Positions 9,214 through 17,479 of a stretch of 64,000 nt of DNA are shown here, one piece after another (the first letter of the stretch is position 1; every line of letters starts with the position of its first letter). The position numbers were made by a program, and so were the translations under genes. The notes beneath the pieces were generated by a model, which made no database searches, was not told the origin of the DNA, and was given only the letters and a program-made list of their open reading frames with translations. The stretch is from the NCBI GenBank assembly GCA_964572725.1, contig CAZNFW010000007.1, positions 25,204 through 89,203 of the forward strand. Reading direction: 5' to 3'. This stretch comes from Rosettibacter sp964572725. Its GTDB lineage: Bacteria > Bacteroidota > Ignavibacteria > Ignavibacteriales > Melioribacteraceae.

Positions 9214-10083
9214 TTACTGAAATATAATTGTTTTCTTTCCATAATTTAGAATACGATTATTAACATGCAGATTAAGAGCACGGGCTAATACCAATCTTTC
9301 TAAAACTTTTCCTTTTCTAATTAAATCTTTTAGAGAATCTTTATGCGTTATTCTTATAACATCTTGTTCAATAATTGGACCTTCATCTAATTCTTCTGTT
9401 ACATAATGACTTGTTGCACCAATTAATTTAACTCCTCTTTCATATGCTTTTTTGTATGGGTTTGCTCCAACAAAAGCAGGCAAAAATGAATGATGTATAT
9501 TGATAATATTATTTGGGTATTTTTCTATGAAAATTGGAGATAAAATTTGCATGTATCTTGCAAGTACAATAGTATCAATTTTATTTTTTTCGAGCAATTC
9601 AATTTCTTTTAATTCTTGTTCTGTTTTATTTTCTTTTGTAATTGGGAAATAATAAAACGGAATACCATAACTTTTTGCTGTGTCTTCAAGTACTGTGTGA
9701 TTGGAAATAATTAAAATTATTTCTGCATTAAGTTCATTGTTCTTGTAACGCCATAAAATTTCCTGCAGACAATGGTCATATTTAGAAACAAAGATTGCTA
9801 TTCGATGTTTGTTGTAGCTGTATTTAATTTCCCATTTTGCATTTATTTCTTCAGCAAGAATTTTAAATTCTTTTTCGAATTGGTCATTTGAAATATTCAG
9901 CTCGTTTAAATCCCATTCTACTCTTATAAAAAACATTTTATCTTCCGGGTCAACATGTTCATCGAGGTCAACAATGTTTCCGCCTCTCTGAAATATAAAT
10001 TGAGATATGCGCGCTACTAATCCTTTCTGATCTCTGCATGATAAAATTAAAGTTGCAGTGTTATTGTCCAATTTGCTCTCCAT
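9214..10083 (-). CDS. purU: Formyltetrahydrofolate deformylase
   Basis: PurU hydrolyses 10-formyl-THF to formate and THF, supplying formate for purine synthesis and balancing one-carbon pools. Residues 8-90 are an ACT domain (LILSCRDQKGLVARISQFIFQRGGNIVDLDEHVDPED). The rest is a formyltransferase-like hydrolase domain with the catalytic triad region NIINIHHSFLPAF, GATSHYVTEELDEGPII and the final D. The length, 289 residues, is typical. It is convergent with the decarboxylase gene, and 66 bases separate its start from the end of the DUF4922 gene upstream, so it could be the last gene of that unit. Confidence 0.94.
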   Translation of the reverse strand: MESKLDNNTATLILSCRDQKGLVARISQFIFQRGGNIVDLDEHVDPEDKMFFIRVEWDLNELNISNDQFEKEFKILAEEINAKWEIKYSYNKHRIAIFVSKYDHCLQEILWRYKNNELNAEIILIISNHTVLEDTAKSYGIPFYYFPITKENKTEQELKEIELLEKNKIDTIVLARYMQILSPIFIEKYPNNIINIHHSFLPAFVGANPYKKAYERGVKLIGATSHYVTEELDEGPIIEQDVIRITHKDSLKDLIRKGKVLERLVLARALNLHVNNRILNYGKKTIIFQ

Positions 10084-10149
10084 TTTTTAATTTTATAGTA
10101 AATATAAATTACAAAATAACTGCTATAATTTTAGTATTATTATGAATAT

Positions 10150-11178
10150 CTATAATTTTCTCTTATAAACATCTCCAATCTTTTTCTTAAAATATTCAAA
10201 ATACTCTTTTGTAAATGTAACTTCTTTGTAAATATCAGCTATTTCTTCTTTTGTAATTTTATTGTAATCTTCTTCTCTTACCGTTATTAAAGTGCCGCCT
10301 AAATCAACTGCAGCAGGACTAATTAACAATTGTTTTTCTCCTCCCATAAAATATTGTTTAGGTCTATGATTTAAGCGTGGGAAAATAAACATGCGCCAGC
10401 TTTCATTTTGATAGGAAGAAATGATATTCATCATAGGTTCTTCTTTAGGTGTTGATATTTTTTTAAATGCATTGATGAAAACTTTGAATGCATACAAAAG
10501 TTCTCCTTTGCTTTTTGATTCGAACGAGATAAACCGCCTCAGATAATCTTCGGAATCAAAAAGACATATTTCAATTTTATCATTGCCAAATATATTGCCA
10601 GCATATTTATTTTTTATAGAGTCATATTCATATTCAACTGGCATTGAAAATTTCGTAACAGCTTGAAAATGCATATGGTCGGGCGCAGAAGCTCCGCATT
10701 TGGGACCATTATAAAAAACTGTAAAATTTTTGCTCAGGTCTTCACTCAAATCCAATAAATCGTGAAAGTGGCTTATAATTGTCTGCGGTGTATGTTTTTT
10801 CTTTGATATAGTTAAATGTTCGGGAAATATTGGATAAGGATTGCACAGTATTATAAAATTTTTGTTGTATACTAACCCGATTTGTTCTTTCGGTAAATTA
10901 TTAATGCACAAAAAGCATTCACGCGATTGAATTGCTTCTTCATCTATTTCTGCTGTTGTAGATTTAATACGATTAGGATTGTATTGAACAATAATTTTGA
11001 AATTGTCAGATAAATTACCAGTATTAAATACAAATTCACGGGTTCTAATTTTTTTCAGACTTTCATAATTGTTGTGCAAAAGTTCCCAGCTTTGTTTTTG
11101 TTCTTCGATGAGCTGTTTAATTCTTTCTGACCACCAACTGATTTTTTGATTCTTATCAGCTTTTACTTCAATAATCAT
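10150..11178 (-). CDS. DUF4922 HIT-like (Ap4A phosphorylase/GalT-type) nucleotidyl-transfer protein
   Basis: The 342-residue cytoplasmic protein has a CFLC zinc-type knuckle (88-91) and a PDHMHFQ motif (166-172). The H-x-H-x-Q core is the nucleophile motif of the GalT/Ap4A phosphorylase branch of the HIT superfamily, and DUF4922 proteins of Bacteroidota carry it. It probably transfers or phosphorolyses a nucleotidyl group on a sugar phosphate or dinucleotide; the substrate is unknown. Its ATG overlaps the stop of the upstream glycosyltransferase gene by 4 bases, so the two are translationally coupled, which suggests sugar-nucleotide metabolism rather than Ap4A breakdown. Confidence 0.75.
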   Translation of the reverse strand: MIIEVKADKNQKISWWSERIKQLIEEQKQSWELLHNNYESLKKIRTREFVFNTGNLSDNFKIIVQYNPNRIKSTTAEIDEEAIQSRECFLCINNLPKEQIGLVYNKNFIILCNPYPIFPEHLTISKKKHTPQTIISHFHDLLDLSEDLSKNFTVFYNGPKCGASAPDHMHFQAVTKFSMPVEYEYDSIKNKYAGNIFGNDKIEICLFDSEDYLRRFISFESKSKGELLYAFKVFINAFKKISTPKEEPMMNIISSYQNESWRMFIFPRLNHRPKQYFMGGEKQLLISPAAVDLGGTLITVREEDYNKITKEEIADIYKEVTFTKEYFEYFKKKIGDVYKRKL

Positions 11179-12665
11179 GATGATTTGTATTTATTAATCC
11201 TTATTAAAATTTCTTTAGTTCGCAAATTGTCTTTATAAAAATTATATTCATTTAATTTTTCTATGGTGAGTGAAGAATCTGTATTTCCTTCCCATCTTCT
11301 GCAGATATAAATTGGTTCATATATTCTTGAAATTTTATACTCGCGAGAAATTGTAATACCAAGGTAATAATCCTCTCCATAGCTCACATTTGGAATTTCA
11401 ATGTTTCTTAAAACTGGTGTAAAAAATGCTCTTGGAGCACCCAACCCATTTATTCTTAATGCATTGTTTGGTCCATTATCATCAGTCCATTCTCTGTGAT
11501 CAACAATTCCAGGTGGTATTTCATTTAGATTAAAATCTGTTAATAAGTAAGAACCAATAACCATTGCAGATTTTTCTTCGTAAAATTTGTTAACAATTTT
11601 CTGTAAAGTTGTTTCATCTTTGTATAAATCATCACTATCAAGCTGAACAGAAAATTTTCCGCATTCTGGATGATGAACTGCCAGATTCCAGCATCCGCCA
11701 ATCAGCAAATCTTTTCTTTCAGGAATTATATGAATAAGATTTTTATGATATGCAGAAAGTTTTTTTAAAATTTCTGTAGTTCCATCAGTAGAATAATTAT
11801 CCACAACAATAATATTAAAGTCAAAATCTGTTTTTTGATTTAATGCAGATTCAACTGCTGTTGAAATAGTTTTAAATCTGTTTTTTACTGGGATTATTAC
11901 TGAGGCTTCATAATCAAAATTTTCTGAATTCAATACAATTTCTTTGAAAGGTGGTTTTATATATGCTCCAATTGATTTGAGGTGTTCTGTAGCCGCCTTC
12001 TCCATTTCAATTTGTATAGAGCGATTTTTAGGGTCAACGTAATTAAATTGCTTTTCATGGTTCAAAGCTACGGGATTTCTTTCTATAGTATATAAAAATT
12101 CTTTTATATGATGAATATTTTTAAAAGAGTAATCTTGAGAATTAATTTTTTCTTCTTCTGAAATTTTTAATCGTAAGTCATAAAAGCCCGCATAGTTATA
12201 AATTTCTTTCATTAAATGAACAGCTCTTTTGAAAGATGAAGCATTAATCAATAAAATGTATCCGAAATCAAAATCATCACTAATGCTGCCAATTTGATAA
12301 TCAATTAAAGGGTGCTCTGTTTTTTTGTTGTTTATAATTTCATAATAATCTGAATAAATAATTTTAGAATTTGTTTTTACAGCCGCAGCAAGAAATTTTT
12401 CAATAGCAGATATTTCAATAAAAATATTTTGCTCATTAAATAAAATAAGAATGTATTCAGATTTTATTTTTTCGCTTAATAACTTCAGAGTTGATGTTTG
12501 GTATAAACTTAACTCATCAATGATTTGGACATTAGATAAAGAATTATTAAACGCTTTGCCGTCAAGTAAAAAAATCTCTTCGATTAAATCAGAGTTTTGC
12601 AATTCAGCTGCAAGATCGTTTGCTGTATTGTTATATGACGAAATTATAGCTGTTATTTTTTTCAT
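11175..12665 (-). CDS. Family 2 glycosyltransferase with an unusual N-terminal half
   Basis: The C-terminal half (from about residue 253) is a GT-A fold GT2 domain: ASVIIPVKNRFKTISTAVESALNQ, then IIVVDNYSTDGTTEIL and the DxD metal site in VQLDSDDLY. The N-terminal 250 residues begin MKKITAIISSYNN and have the spacing of a second, degenerate GT2 fold (SEYILILFNEQN) without a clear DxD. It should transfer a sugar from a nucleotide donor in the cytoplasm; the acceptor is unknown. The stop overlaps the DUF4922 start (ATGA type), so both are made together. It is divergent from the hypothetical gene at 12921. Confidence 0.8.
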   Translation of the reverse strand: MKKITAIISSYNNTANDLAAELQNSDLIEEIFLLDGKAFNNSLSNVQIIDELSLYQTSTLKLLSEKIKSEYILILFNEQNIFIEISAIEKFLAAAVKTNSKIIYSDYYEIINNKKTEHPLIDYQIGSISDDFDFGYILLINASSFKRAVHLMKEIYNYAGFYDLRLKISEEEKINSQDYSFKNIHHIKEFLYTIERNPVALNHEKQFNYVDPKNRSIQIEMEKAATEHLKSIGAYIKPPFKEIVLNSENFDYEASVIIPVKNRFKTISTAVESALNQKTDFDFNIIVVDNYSTDGTTEILKKLSAYHKNLIHIIPERKDLLIGGCWNLAVHHPECGKFSVQLDSDDLYKDETTLQKIVNKFYEEKSAMVIGSYLLTDFNLNEIPPGIVDHREWTDDNGPNNALRINGLGAPRAFFTPVLRNIEIPNVSYGEDYYLGITISREYKISRIYEPIYICRRWEGNTDSSLTIEKLNEYNFYKDNLRTKEILIRINKYKSS

Positions 12666-12728
12666 GAGTGCTCATTAAAATTGAATCAAAAATTATAAAA
12701 AACAATTTTAACTTTTATAACAATGTAA

Positions 12729-12780
12729 TGCGATTCGTTGAATCGCAAAAATACAAGTTGCTATCGAAACGGCATTTCGA
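12729..12780. other. Two consecutive tight hairpins in an intergenic region
   Basis: TGCGATTC (12729-12736), a 3-base loop and GAATCGCA (12740-12747) form a perfect 8-bp stem. TCGAAA (12764-12769), a 5-base loop and TTTCGA (12775-12780) form a second one. They lie in the 255-base space between the divergent glycosyltransferase and hypothetical genes, where I see no convincing gene; the 60-codon frame over them looks random. No T-run follows, so they are not clear terminators. They could belong to a small RNA or a leader. Confidence 0.35.
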
Positions 12781-12920
12781 GTTACAAAATATTATTACCA
12801 AGAATGCAAAACAACTTATTAAATACTTAGGAACAAAAAACGATAATTAAAATGGCCTTTATTTAAATTTATTGTATGCTTTTATCATAGATTTAATATG
12901 TCTATATTTGTGTTACAAAA

Positions 12921-13271
12921 ATGAGTAAAAAAGTAGTAACATACAGTCTTATTGGTTCTTTTCTGATTTTTACTGGCATAAAAGCTGCCTCGAACCAAAT
13001 AAATCAATTCAAAGAGAACCATTCTTTGCGAATTGAGAAGTTTCACTCATTCAATCAAGTAACTTTAATAGATGATAAAATAAGTTTTAAATCTATTATT
13101 AATTATAATCAAAATAGCGAATCCTTCATTTTATCCAATATATTAAATCGCATTTACACAAATTTTCTTTTTGAGCAAATCTCTCAAAAATCTAATCTGC
13201 TGAGAAGATTTACATACAAAATGAACTCAACCCGAACCTTGACAGGGTTCATTTCAAATCTGAAAATATAG
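12921..13271 (+). CDS. Hypothetical exported or membrane-anchored small protein
   Basis: I do not recognise this 116-residue protein. It has an N-terminal hydrophobic segment (VVTYSLIGSFLIFTGIKAA, residues 4-22) that could be a signal anchor or a signal peptide ending in A-A. The rest is basic and polar (HSLRIEKFHSFNQ, LLRRFTYKMNSTR) with no known domain and no cysteines. It lies 60 bases before the RlpA-like gene on the same strand, so a role near the cell envelope is possible but not shown. A TAnnTTTG-like sequence (TATATTTG, 12903-12910) lies only 11 bases before the ATG. Confidence 0.5.
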   Translation: MSKKVVTYSLIGSFLIFTGIKAASNQINQFKENHSLRIEKFHSFNQVTLIDDKISFKSIINYNQNSESFILSNILNRIYTNFLFEQISQKSNLLRRFTYKMNSTRTLTGFISNLKI

Positions 13272-13330
13272 CATAATAAAAATTTCCACCTGAATATTTT
13301 CTTTATTCTTGAAGGTATGTTAAACAAAAA

Positions 13331-13822
13331 GTGAGGTATTTATTGCGTGCAGTAAAATTAATTCTAATAATACTAATAATAGTAATAACAGTTGGAGTTA
13401 TAAATTTTGGTGATTCAACTGCAAGAGAAACAACTATTTTAGATAGAGTAAGAATAAGTAAAGATTCAAATCCAGAAATTGTTCCAATAAATTTCAATGA
13501 ATTAGGAATAATGAAAGCATCTTGGTATGGTCCGGGATTTCATGGTAAATTGACTGCAAATGGTGAAATATATAATCAAATGGCACTTACAGCTGCTCAT
13601 AAAGATTTGCCGTTTGGTACTTATCTTAGAATAACAAATATTAAAAATGGTAAAAGTGTAATTGTTAGAATCAATGACAGAGGTCCTTATATTGAAGGGA
13701 GAGATTTAGATTTGTCAAAAGGAACAGCACTTGCACTTGGAATGATAAAACGCGGAGTAATAAGAGTAAAAGTAGAAGAAATAGTTGTAAATGATATTAA
13801 TCCAGTAACAAACTTAAATTAG
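13331..13822 (+). CDS. rlpA: RlpA-like double-psi beta-barrel septal ring protein
   Basis: After an N-terminal membrane/signal segment (LILIILIIVITVGVINFG, residues 10-27) the protein has an RlpA DPBB domain: ASWYGPGFHGKLTANGEIYNQ, LTAAHKDLPFGTYLRITN and VRINDRGPYIEGRDLDLSKGTAL, the last carrying the catalytic-type aspartate. RlpA proteins cleave or bind denuded glycan strands during cell separation. No SPOR domain follows, so this is the short form. The start is uncertain: GTG at 13331, or TTG at 13343 for which the GAGG at 13333-13336 would be a well-placed ribosome-binding site. A strong terminator follows at 13863. Confidence 0.88.
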   Translation: MRYLLRAVKLILIILIIVITVGVINFGDSTARETTILDRVRISKDSNPEIVPINFNELGIMKASWYGPGFHGKLTANGEIYNQMALTAAHKDLPFGTYLRITNIKNGKSVIVRINDRGPYIEGRDLDLSKGTALALGMIKRGVIRVKVEEIVVNDINPVTNLN

Positions 13823-13862
13823 CATTGAAAGTATAAGAATCATCAAATATGATAATTGATTA

Positions 13863-13889
13863 AAGTCGGGATTAAAACCCGACTTTTTT
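13863..13889 (+). terminator. Strong intrinsic terminator after rlpA
   Basis: AAGTCGGG (13863-13870), a 7-base loop and CCCGACTT (13878-13885) form a perfect GC-containing stem with six Ts (13884-13889). It is one of the clearest Rho-independent terminators in the window. From here to 14126 I see no gene, repeat or clear regulatory site. Confidence 0.9.
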
Positions 13890-14126
13890 GTTTTAAAATT
13901 TGTGAAACTATAAGATTATTAAAGAGGGATTTTTCAGAAAATTAAATGCAAACAAATTCATTTATTAAATCACAACATACCGAATAGGAAAATTCGCAAA
14001 GTTCATTGAATACTTACAACTCAATTTGAAATATATTAAGCCATGAAATGAAATTCAGAGAATTACAAATTTATTTGTCTTTATTATATGTAGCGTAAAA
14101 TTTAGTGGTCTGCTTTAAAATTTTTT

Positions 14127-15563
14127 TCACTTAAGTGGTAATTCTGCAATAAATTCAATATAGTTTGGAAATTTTTCAGCTTTAACTTCGCCCGAATGTA
14201 AATTTACAATTGATTTAACAACGGATAATCCAAGTCCTACTCCACCAGTTCTCCTTGTTCGAGATGAATCAACTCGATAGAAACGATCAAAAATTTTTTC
14301 AATGTCTTTTTGAGAAATATCATCACACCAATTTTTTACAGTGATATTAAATTTAACATTATCTATAATATTCGAAGATATAATTACTGGATATCCATCT
14401 GTGCCATATTTGATTGCATTATCAATAAGATTTGTAACAGCTTGTTTAATCAAATCTGGATCGAAGTAAGCAGAAAAATCTTCTTTCATTTCAAGTTTAA
14501 GCTCTGTATTTTTTTCATGAGCTAAAACAGATGCATTTTTTATTATGCCGTTTAGAAATTCTTTTACATTTACTTCAATCTTATTAAGCTGAATTAAATT
14601 ATTTTCACTCTTTGATATAAAAAACAAATTATCAACAATCTTTATTAATCGTAGAGTTTCTTCATAATTACTTTTAAGAATTTCAATATACTCGGCTGGG
14701 GATTTTTCTGATTTAAGTGCAATTTCAATTTCACCTCTTAAAATAGTAAGAGGAGTTTTCAATTCATGAGCTGCAGAAATTGAAAATTGATTCATATAAT
14801 CAATCGAAGTTTTAATCCGTTGAATCATCTCATTCATTTTTTTGACAAGCCTTCCAAATTCGTCATTATGTTCTTCGCCAGGAATTATTTCATTAAGATT
14901 ATGTGCAGTTATCTCTTCGGTTTTCTTAATAATTATATCAATTCTCGATAATGACCTTTGTGAAATAAGGGCACCGCCAATTATGGAAATGAGAAAGAAT
15001 ATTGGGGCAATTATTACATAAATATCTGTTAAGCTGTTAATTGTTTGAAAAATATGTTCTTTTGGATAAGCAACAATTACGTTATAATTTCCATTTTTAA
15101 TTTGAATTGCTCTAATCTCATCGCTTGATATTCGAGAATCAGTAAAATCAAAAGTTTTTGTATAGGACTTAATTTGAGGAAACTCTAACTTAACTTTAAC
15201 AAGATTTGCAGATTGATAAATTACCTTTGAGCCAGAAGATATTTGGATATAAGTATTTCGTTCATTAAAAACTACAACATCATAAATTATATCCCATATT
15301 AAATCTTCTTCGCTTGCATAAATATCATTTGGTTGAAAAGTCTCAAGGTCAATGTGTTTTGATTTTAAGATATGGAGAATAGCATTAGCTTGTGCGAAAA
15401 GAGAAAGGTCGAGTCTTTTGATTGAATTTGTATAAAGGTAATAATAAATAATTACACCGAGAATAATTTCCAGCATTAAAAAAAGAAGTGCATACCATAT
15501 TGTCATCTTAAATCGTGTAGATAAAACATATGCCTTTATTCTGTTCTTCATAAATTTTTTCAA
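14127..15563 (-). CDS. Sensor histidine kinase, HAMP type, partner of the adjacent regulator
   Basis: The 478-residue inner-membrane kinase has a transmembrane helix near residues 20-42, a periplasmic sensor region of about 130 residues, a second helix near 175-197, and a HAMP linker (SRIDIIIKKTEEITAHNLNEI). The phospho-acceptor is in SAAHELKTPLTILRGE. The ATPase domain shows N box (QAVTNLIDNAIKYG), FDRFYRVDSSR and G box (GGVGLGLSVVKSIV). The layout resembles CusS/CopS metal-stress sensors, but the signal is unknown. The start may be TTG 15563, overlapping the regulator stop by 4 bases, or ATG 15551. It is cotranscribed with the regulator. Confidence 0.92.
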   Translation of the reverse strand: MKKFMKNRIKAYVLSTRFKMTIWYALLFLMLEIILGVIIYYYLYTNSIKRLDLSLFAQANAILHILKSKHIDLETFQPNDIYASEEDLIWDIIYDVVVFNERNTYIQISSGSKVIYQSANLVKVKLEFPQIKSYTKTFDFTDSRISSDEIRAIQIKNGNYNVIVAYPKEHIFQTINSLTDIYVIIAPIFFLISIIGGALISQRSLSRIDIIIKKTEEITAHNLNEIIPGEEHNDEFGRLVKKMNEMIQRIKTSIDYMNQFSISAAHELKTPLTILRGEIEIALKSEKSPAEYIEILKSNYEETLRLIKIVDNLFFISKSENNLIQLNKIEVNVKEFLNGIIKNASVLAHEKNTELKLEMKEDFSAYFDPDLIKQAVTNLIDNAIKYGTDGYPVIISSNIIDNVKFNITVKNWCDDISQKDIEKIFDRFYRVDSSRTRRTGGVGLGLSVVKSIVNLHSGEVKAEKFPNYIEFIAELPLK

Positions 15564-16231
15564 TCTTCTTTAATTATATAACCCACACCTCGAATTGTAT
15601 GAATTAACTTTTTATCGAATCCTTGGTCAATTTTGTTGCGAAGTTTATTAATATAAACATCAATTACATTTGTATCGGTATCGAAGTGATAATCATAAAC
15701 ATGTTCAATTAATTTAGTGCGGGATACAATTTTGTTTTTATTTCTTAAAAGATATTCCAGGATTGAGAATTCTTTTGGGGTTAATATTATTTCTTTGTTA
15801 TTTCTAAAAACCGTATGAGTAATTAAGTCTAATTTAAGGTCTGCAGCAAAAAGAATATTTGATATTAACTTTTCTCCCCGTCTTAATAATGCGCGAACTC
15901 TTGCCGTTAATTCTTCGAATGCAAATGGTTTTGTCAAATAATCATCTGCTCCAGCATCCAAGCCTTCAACTTTATCACTTACAGAATCTTTTACGGTAAG
16001 CAATAAAATTGGTGTAATAATTTTTCTTTTTCTTAATTCTTTGGTTAAAGTTATTCCATCAATGAAAGGAATCATTATATCTAAAATTATAAGGTCATAT
16101 TCTTCTGATGAAGCAAGGTCTAAACCCTCTTTTCCGTTATATGCAACATCGACTGTGAAGAATTCTTCTTCTAAACCTTTTTTAATAAAAGAAGCTACTT
16201 TTTTTTCGTCTTCTACAACTAAGATTCTCAT
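15560..16231 (-). CDS. OmpR/PhoB-family response regulator
   Basis: The 223-residue protein has a receiver domain with acidic pocket VVEDE, phospho-acceptor D51 in LIILDIMIP, the signalling T in LLTVKD and K in DYLTKPF. A winged-helix DNA-binding domain follows (ILTPKEFSILEYLLRNKNKIVSRTKLIEHVYD, VDVYINKLRNKID, RGVGYI). It most resembles CusR/CopR regulators. The kinase gene follows with a 4-base overlap. Upstream, only about 14 bases separate its ATG from the T-run of a hairpin that ends the lysine-rich gene, so its expression may depend on read-through of that hairpin. Confidence 0.95.
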   Translation of the reverse strand: MRILVVEDEKKVASFIKKGLEEEFFTVDVAYNGKEGLDLASSEEYDLIILDIMIPFIDGITLTKELRKRKIITPILLLTVKDSVSDKVEGLDAGADDYLTKPFAFEELTARVRALLRRGEKLISNILFAADLKLDLITHTVFRNNKEIILTPKEFSILEYLLRNKNKIVSRTKLIEHVYDYHFDTDTNVIDVYINKLRNKIDQGFDKKLIHTIRGVGYIIKED

Positions 16232-16244
16232 AACATAAATTTAT

Positions 16245-16272
16245 AAAAAAGGAGAGTAATAAACTCTCCTTT
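16245..16272 (-). terminator. Intrinsic terminator or attenuator between the lysine-rich gene and the two-component operon
   Basis: The stem is AAAGGAGAGT (16248-16257) paired with ACTCTCCTTT (16263-16272) around a 5-base loop. Read on the minus strand it is followed by six Ts (16250-16245), as in a Rho-independent terminator. It lies 40 bases past the stop of the small lysine-rich gene and just before the regulator ATG at 16231. Confidence 0.8.
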
Positions 16273-16311
16273 GATAATTTTTCCTTAAAGAAAAAATTCA
16301 GAGATGAAAAA

Positions 16312-16602
16312 CTATTGCTTCTTTTCTTCTTTAGGTTTAGCAGTCTCTGATTTCTTATGCATTTTTTTATGAGTTTTTTCAGCTTTTGTTGTATCCTTTT
16401 TTACTTCTTTTTTAGTTTCAGTTACAGGTTTAGACTTCTCTGCTTTTTGTTCTGAACTGGTTGCAGAAGGAGCTTTTGTTTCTACTTTATGAGTTTTAGG
16501 TTTTTCAGCACTTTTTGTTTGTGTTTGTGCAAAAACGCCGCTGCTTAAAAAAGCAATAGCAACAAATACTGCCAGGATTGATGAAAAGATTTTTGATTTC
16601 AT
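16312..16602 (-). CDS. Small lysine-rich exported protein
   Basis: Starting at the ATG at 16602, which has an AAAGGAG ribosome-binding site 8 bases upstream, the protein has 96 residues. A signal peptide (MKSKIFSSILAVFVAIAFLSSGVFAQ) precedes a low-complexity region made almost only of K, E, T, S, A and P, ending HKKMHKKSETAKPKEEKKQ. No fold is expected, and similar K/E-rich periplasmic proteins have no known function. It sits upstream of the two-component genes on the same strand, separated by a terminator-like hairpin. The highly charged tail could interact with the envelope or nucleic acid, but this is speculation. Confidence 0.75.
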   Translation of the reverse strand: MKSKIFSSILAVFVAIAFLSSGVFAQTQTKSAEKPKTHKVETKAPSATSSEQKAEKSKPVTETKKEVKKDTTKAEKTHKKMHKKSETAKPKEEKKQ

Positions 16603-16811
16603 AATATTACTCCTTTTGTTGTTATACAAATTGTTGTATATATTTTAATTGACAAGTGAAACATACTTGAAAATGATTAATTCTATCTTAAAGAAAGATT
16701 AAAATTTTTTAATGAATGATAGATGCACTTGAAAATAATTATGCATAAGTATTAAAAAAATTACATTACCCTCTAAACATATTTTACAACAATACGATAA
16801 TTAACCAGAAT

Positions 16812-16844
16812 CGTTTATCAATTTACACAGAGGATTGATAAACG
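16812..16844 (+). promoter_or_regulatory. Perfect 11-bp inverted repeat in the leader of the pilin operon
   Basis: CGTTTATCAAT (16812-16822) and ATTGATAAACG (16834-16844) are exact inverted copies with an 11-base loop. The loop holds CACAGAGG, which resembles the ribosome-binding region CACAGAGAGGTG just before the ATG at 16882. It could be a leader hairpin or a repressor operator. The 280 bases between the divergent lysine-rich and pilin genes hold no other gene I can see. Confidence 0.55.
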
Positions 16845-16881
16845 AAAGTAATAATTATTAATTATCACAGAGAGGTGCTAA

Positions 16882-17373
16882 ATGAAAAAGCTAGTAATAG
16901 CTCTATCTATTTTTGTGTTCTCTTCTTTAGTTACAACAAGCTATGCACAAAGTAGTGCTAGCGACAACGTTCAGGTTACAGCTAACATACTTGCTGGATT
17001 GTCTATACAGCACATTTCTGGCAACCTGGACTTTGGCAACATAGTTGTAACAGGCAGCCCCCAAAACCCATCCAAAACTCCTGATAATGGAGCAGTATTC
17101 GAAGTAACAGGTAACAATAATACTGCTGTTACTGTAACATTTAATAATGTTACGCTCACAAATGGTGCAACAGGCAGTATGACTTTCACCCCAAGTGTAG
17201 AACATACTACAGTTAACACTTATACTTCACCAACATCGGTTACAAGCGGGAATCAAATTACTCTTACTGCTACTGGAAAAGGTTGGTTATGGGTTGGTGG
17301 TTCTCTGGCTGTTGCAGCTAATCAAGAAACTGGCTCCTATTCAGGAACATTTACAATTTCTGTTGCTTATTGA
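16882..17373 (+). CDS. DUF4402 pilin-like fibre subunit 1
   Basis: The 163-residue secreted protein has a signal peptide (residues 1-22, ending SYAQ) and a DUF4402 beta-sandwich: LDFGNIVV near residue 50, then SKTPDNGAVFEVTG, and a last strand SGTFTISVAY ending exactly at the C-terminus. DUF4402 domains resemble subunits of fimbriae and spore-coat-U-like fibres. Between the signal cleavage site and the DFG strand lie about 28 residues of alternating hydrophobic pattern (NVQVTANILAGL), suitable as a donor strand. AGAGAGGTG is a good ribosome-binding site. A terminator directly follows, so this gene is probably made in excess of the distal genes, as expected for a major subunit. Confidence 0.82.
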   Translation: MKKLVIALSIFVFSSLVTTSYAQSSASDNVQVTANILAGLSIQHISGNLDFGNIVVTGSPQNPSKTPDNGAVFEVTGNNNTAVTVTFNNVTLTNGATGSMTFTPSVEHTTVNTYTSPTSVTSGNQITLTATGKGWLWVGGSLAVAANQETGSYSGTFTISVAY

Positions 17374-17388
17374 TGGGGCTGATTTATT

Positions 17389-17426
17389 AAAGACACTGCC
17401 ATGTAATTGGTGGTGTCTTTTCTTTT
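17389..17426 (+). terminator. Terminator after the first pilin gene
   Basis: AAAGACAC (17389-17396) pairs with GTGTCTTT (17413-17420), with inner CCA/TGG pairing in the loop, followed by TCTTTTATTT. It would limit transcription into the second subunit, chaperone and usher genes, leaving partial read-through or a separate promoter in the 17427-17479 stretch. Confidence 0.75.
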
Positions 17427-17479
17427 ATTTATTGTTCTTTGATTGATATTTGCATCTTTATTCATTATAATAAAGATGT

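Noticed and set aside
12668..12850. 60-codon reading frame next to the glycosyltransferase gene
   Set aside because: No recognisable fold, no ribosome-binding site, lies over two hairpins and has random-looking composition.
12903..12910. TAnnTTTG-type Bacteroidota -7 element (TATATTTG) before the hypothetical gene
   Set aside because: No matching -33 TTG at 19-21 bases and only 11 bases to the ATG; not enough to call a promoter.
16927..17219. Minus-strand frames over the first pilin gene
   Set aside because: Shadow frames of the DUF4402 coding region without start signals or known domains.
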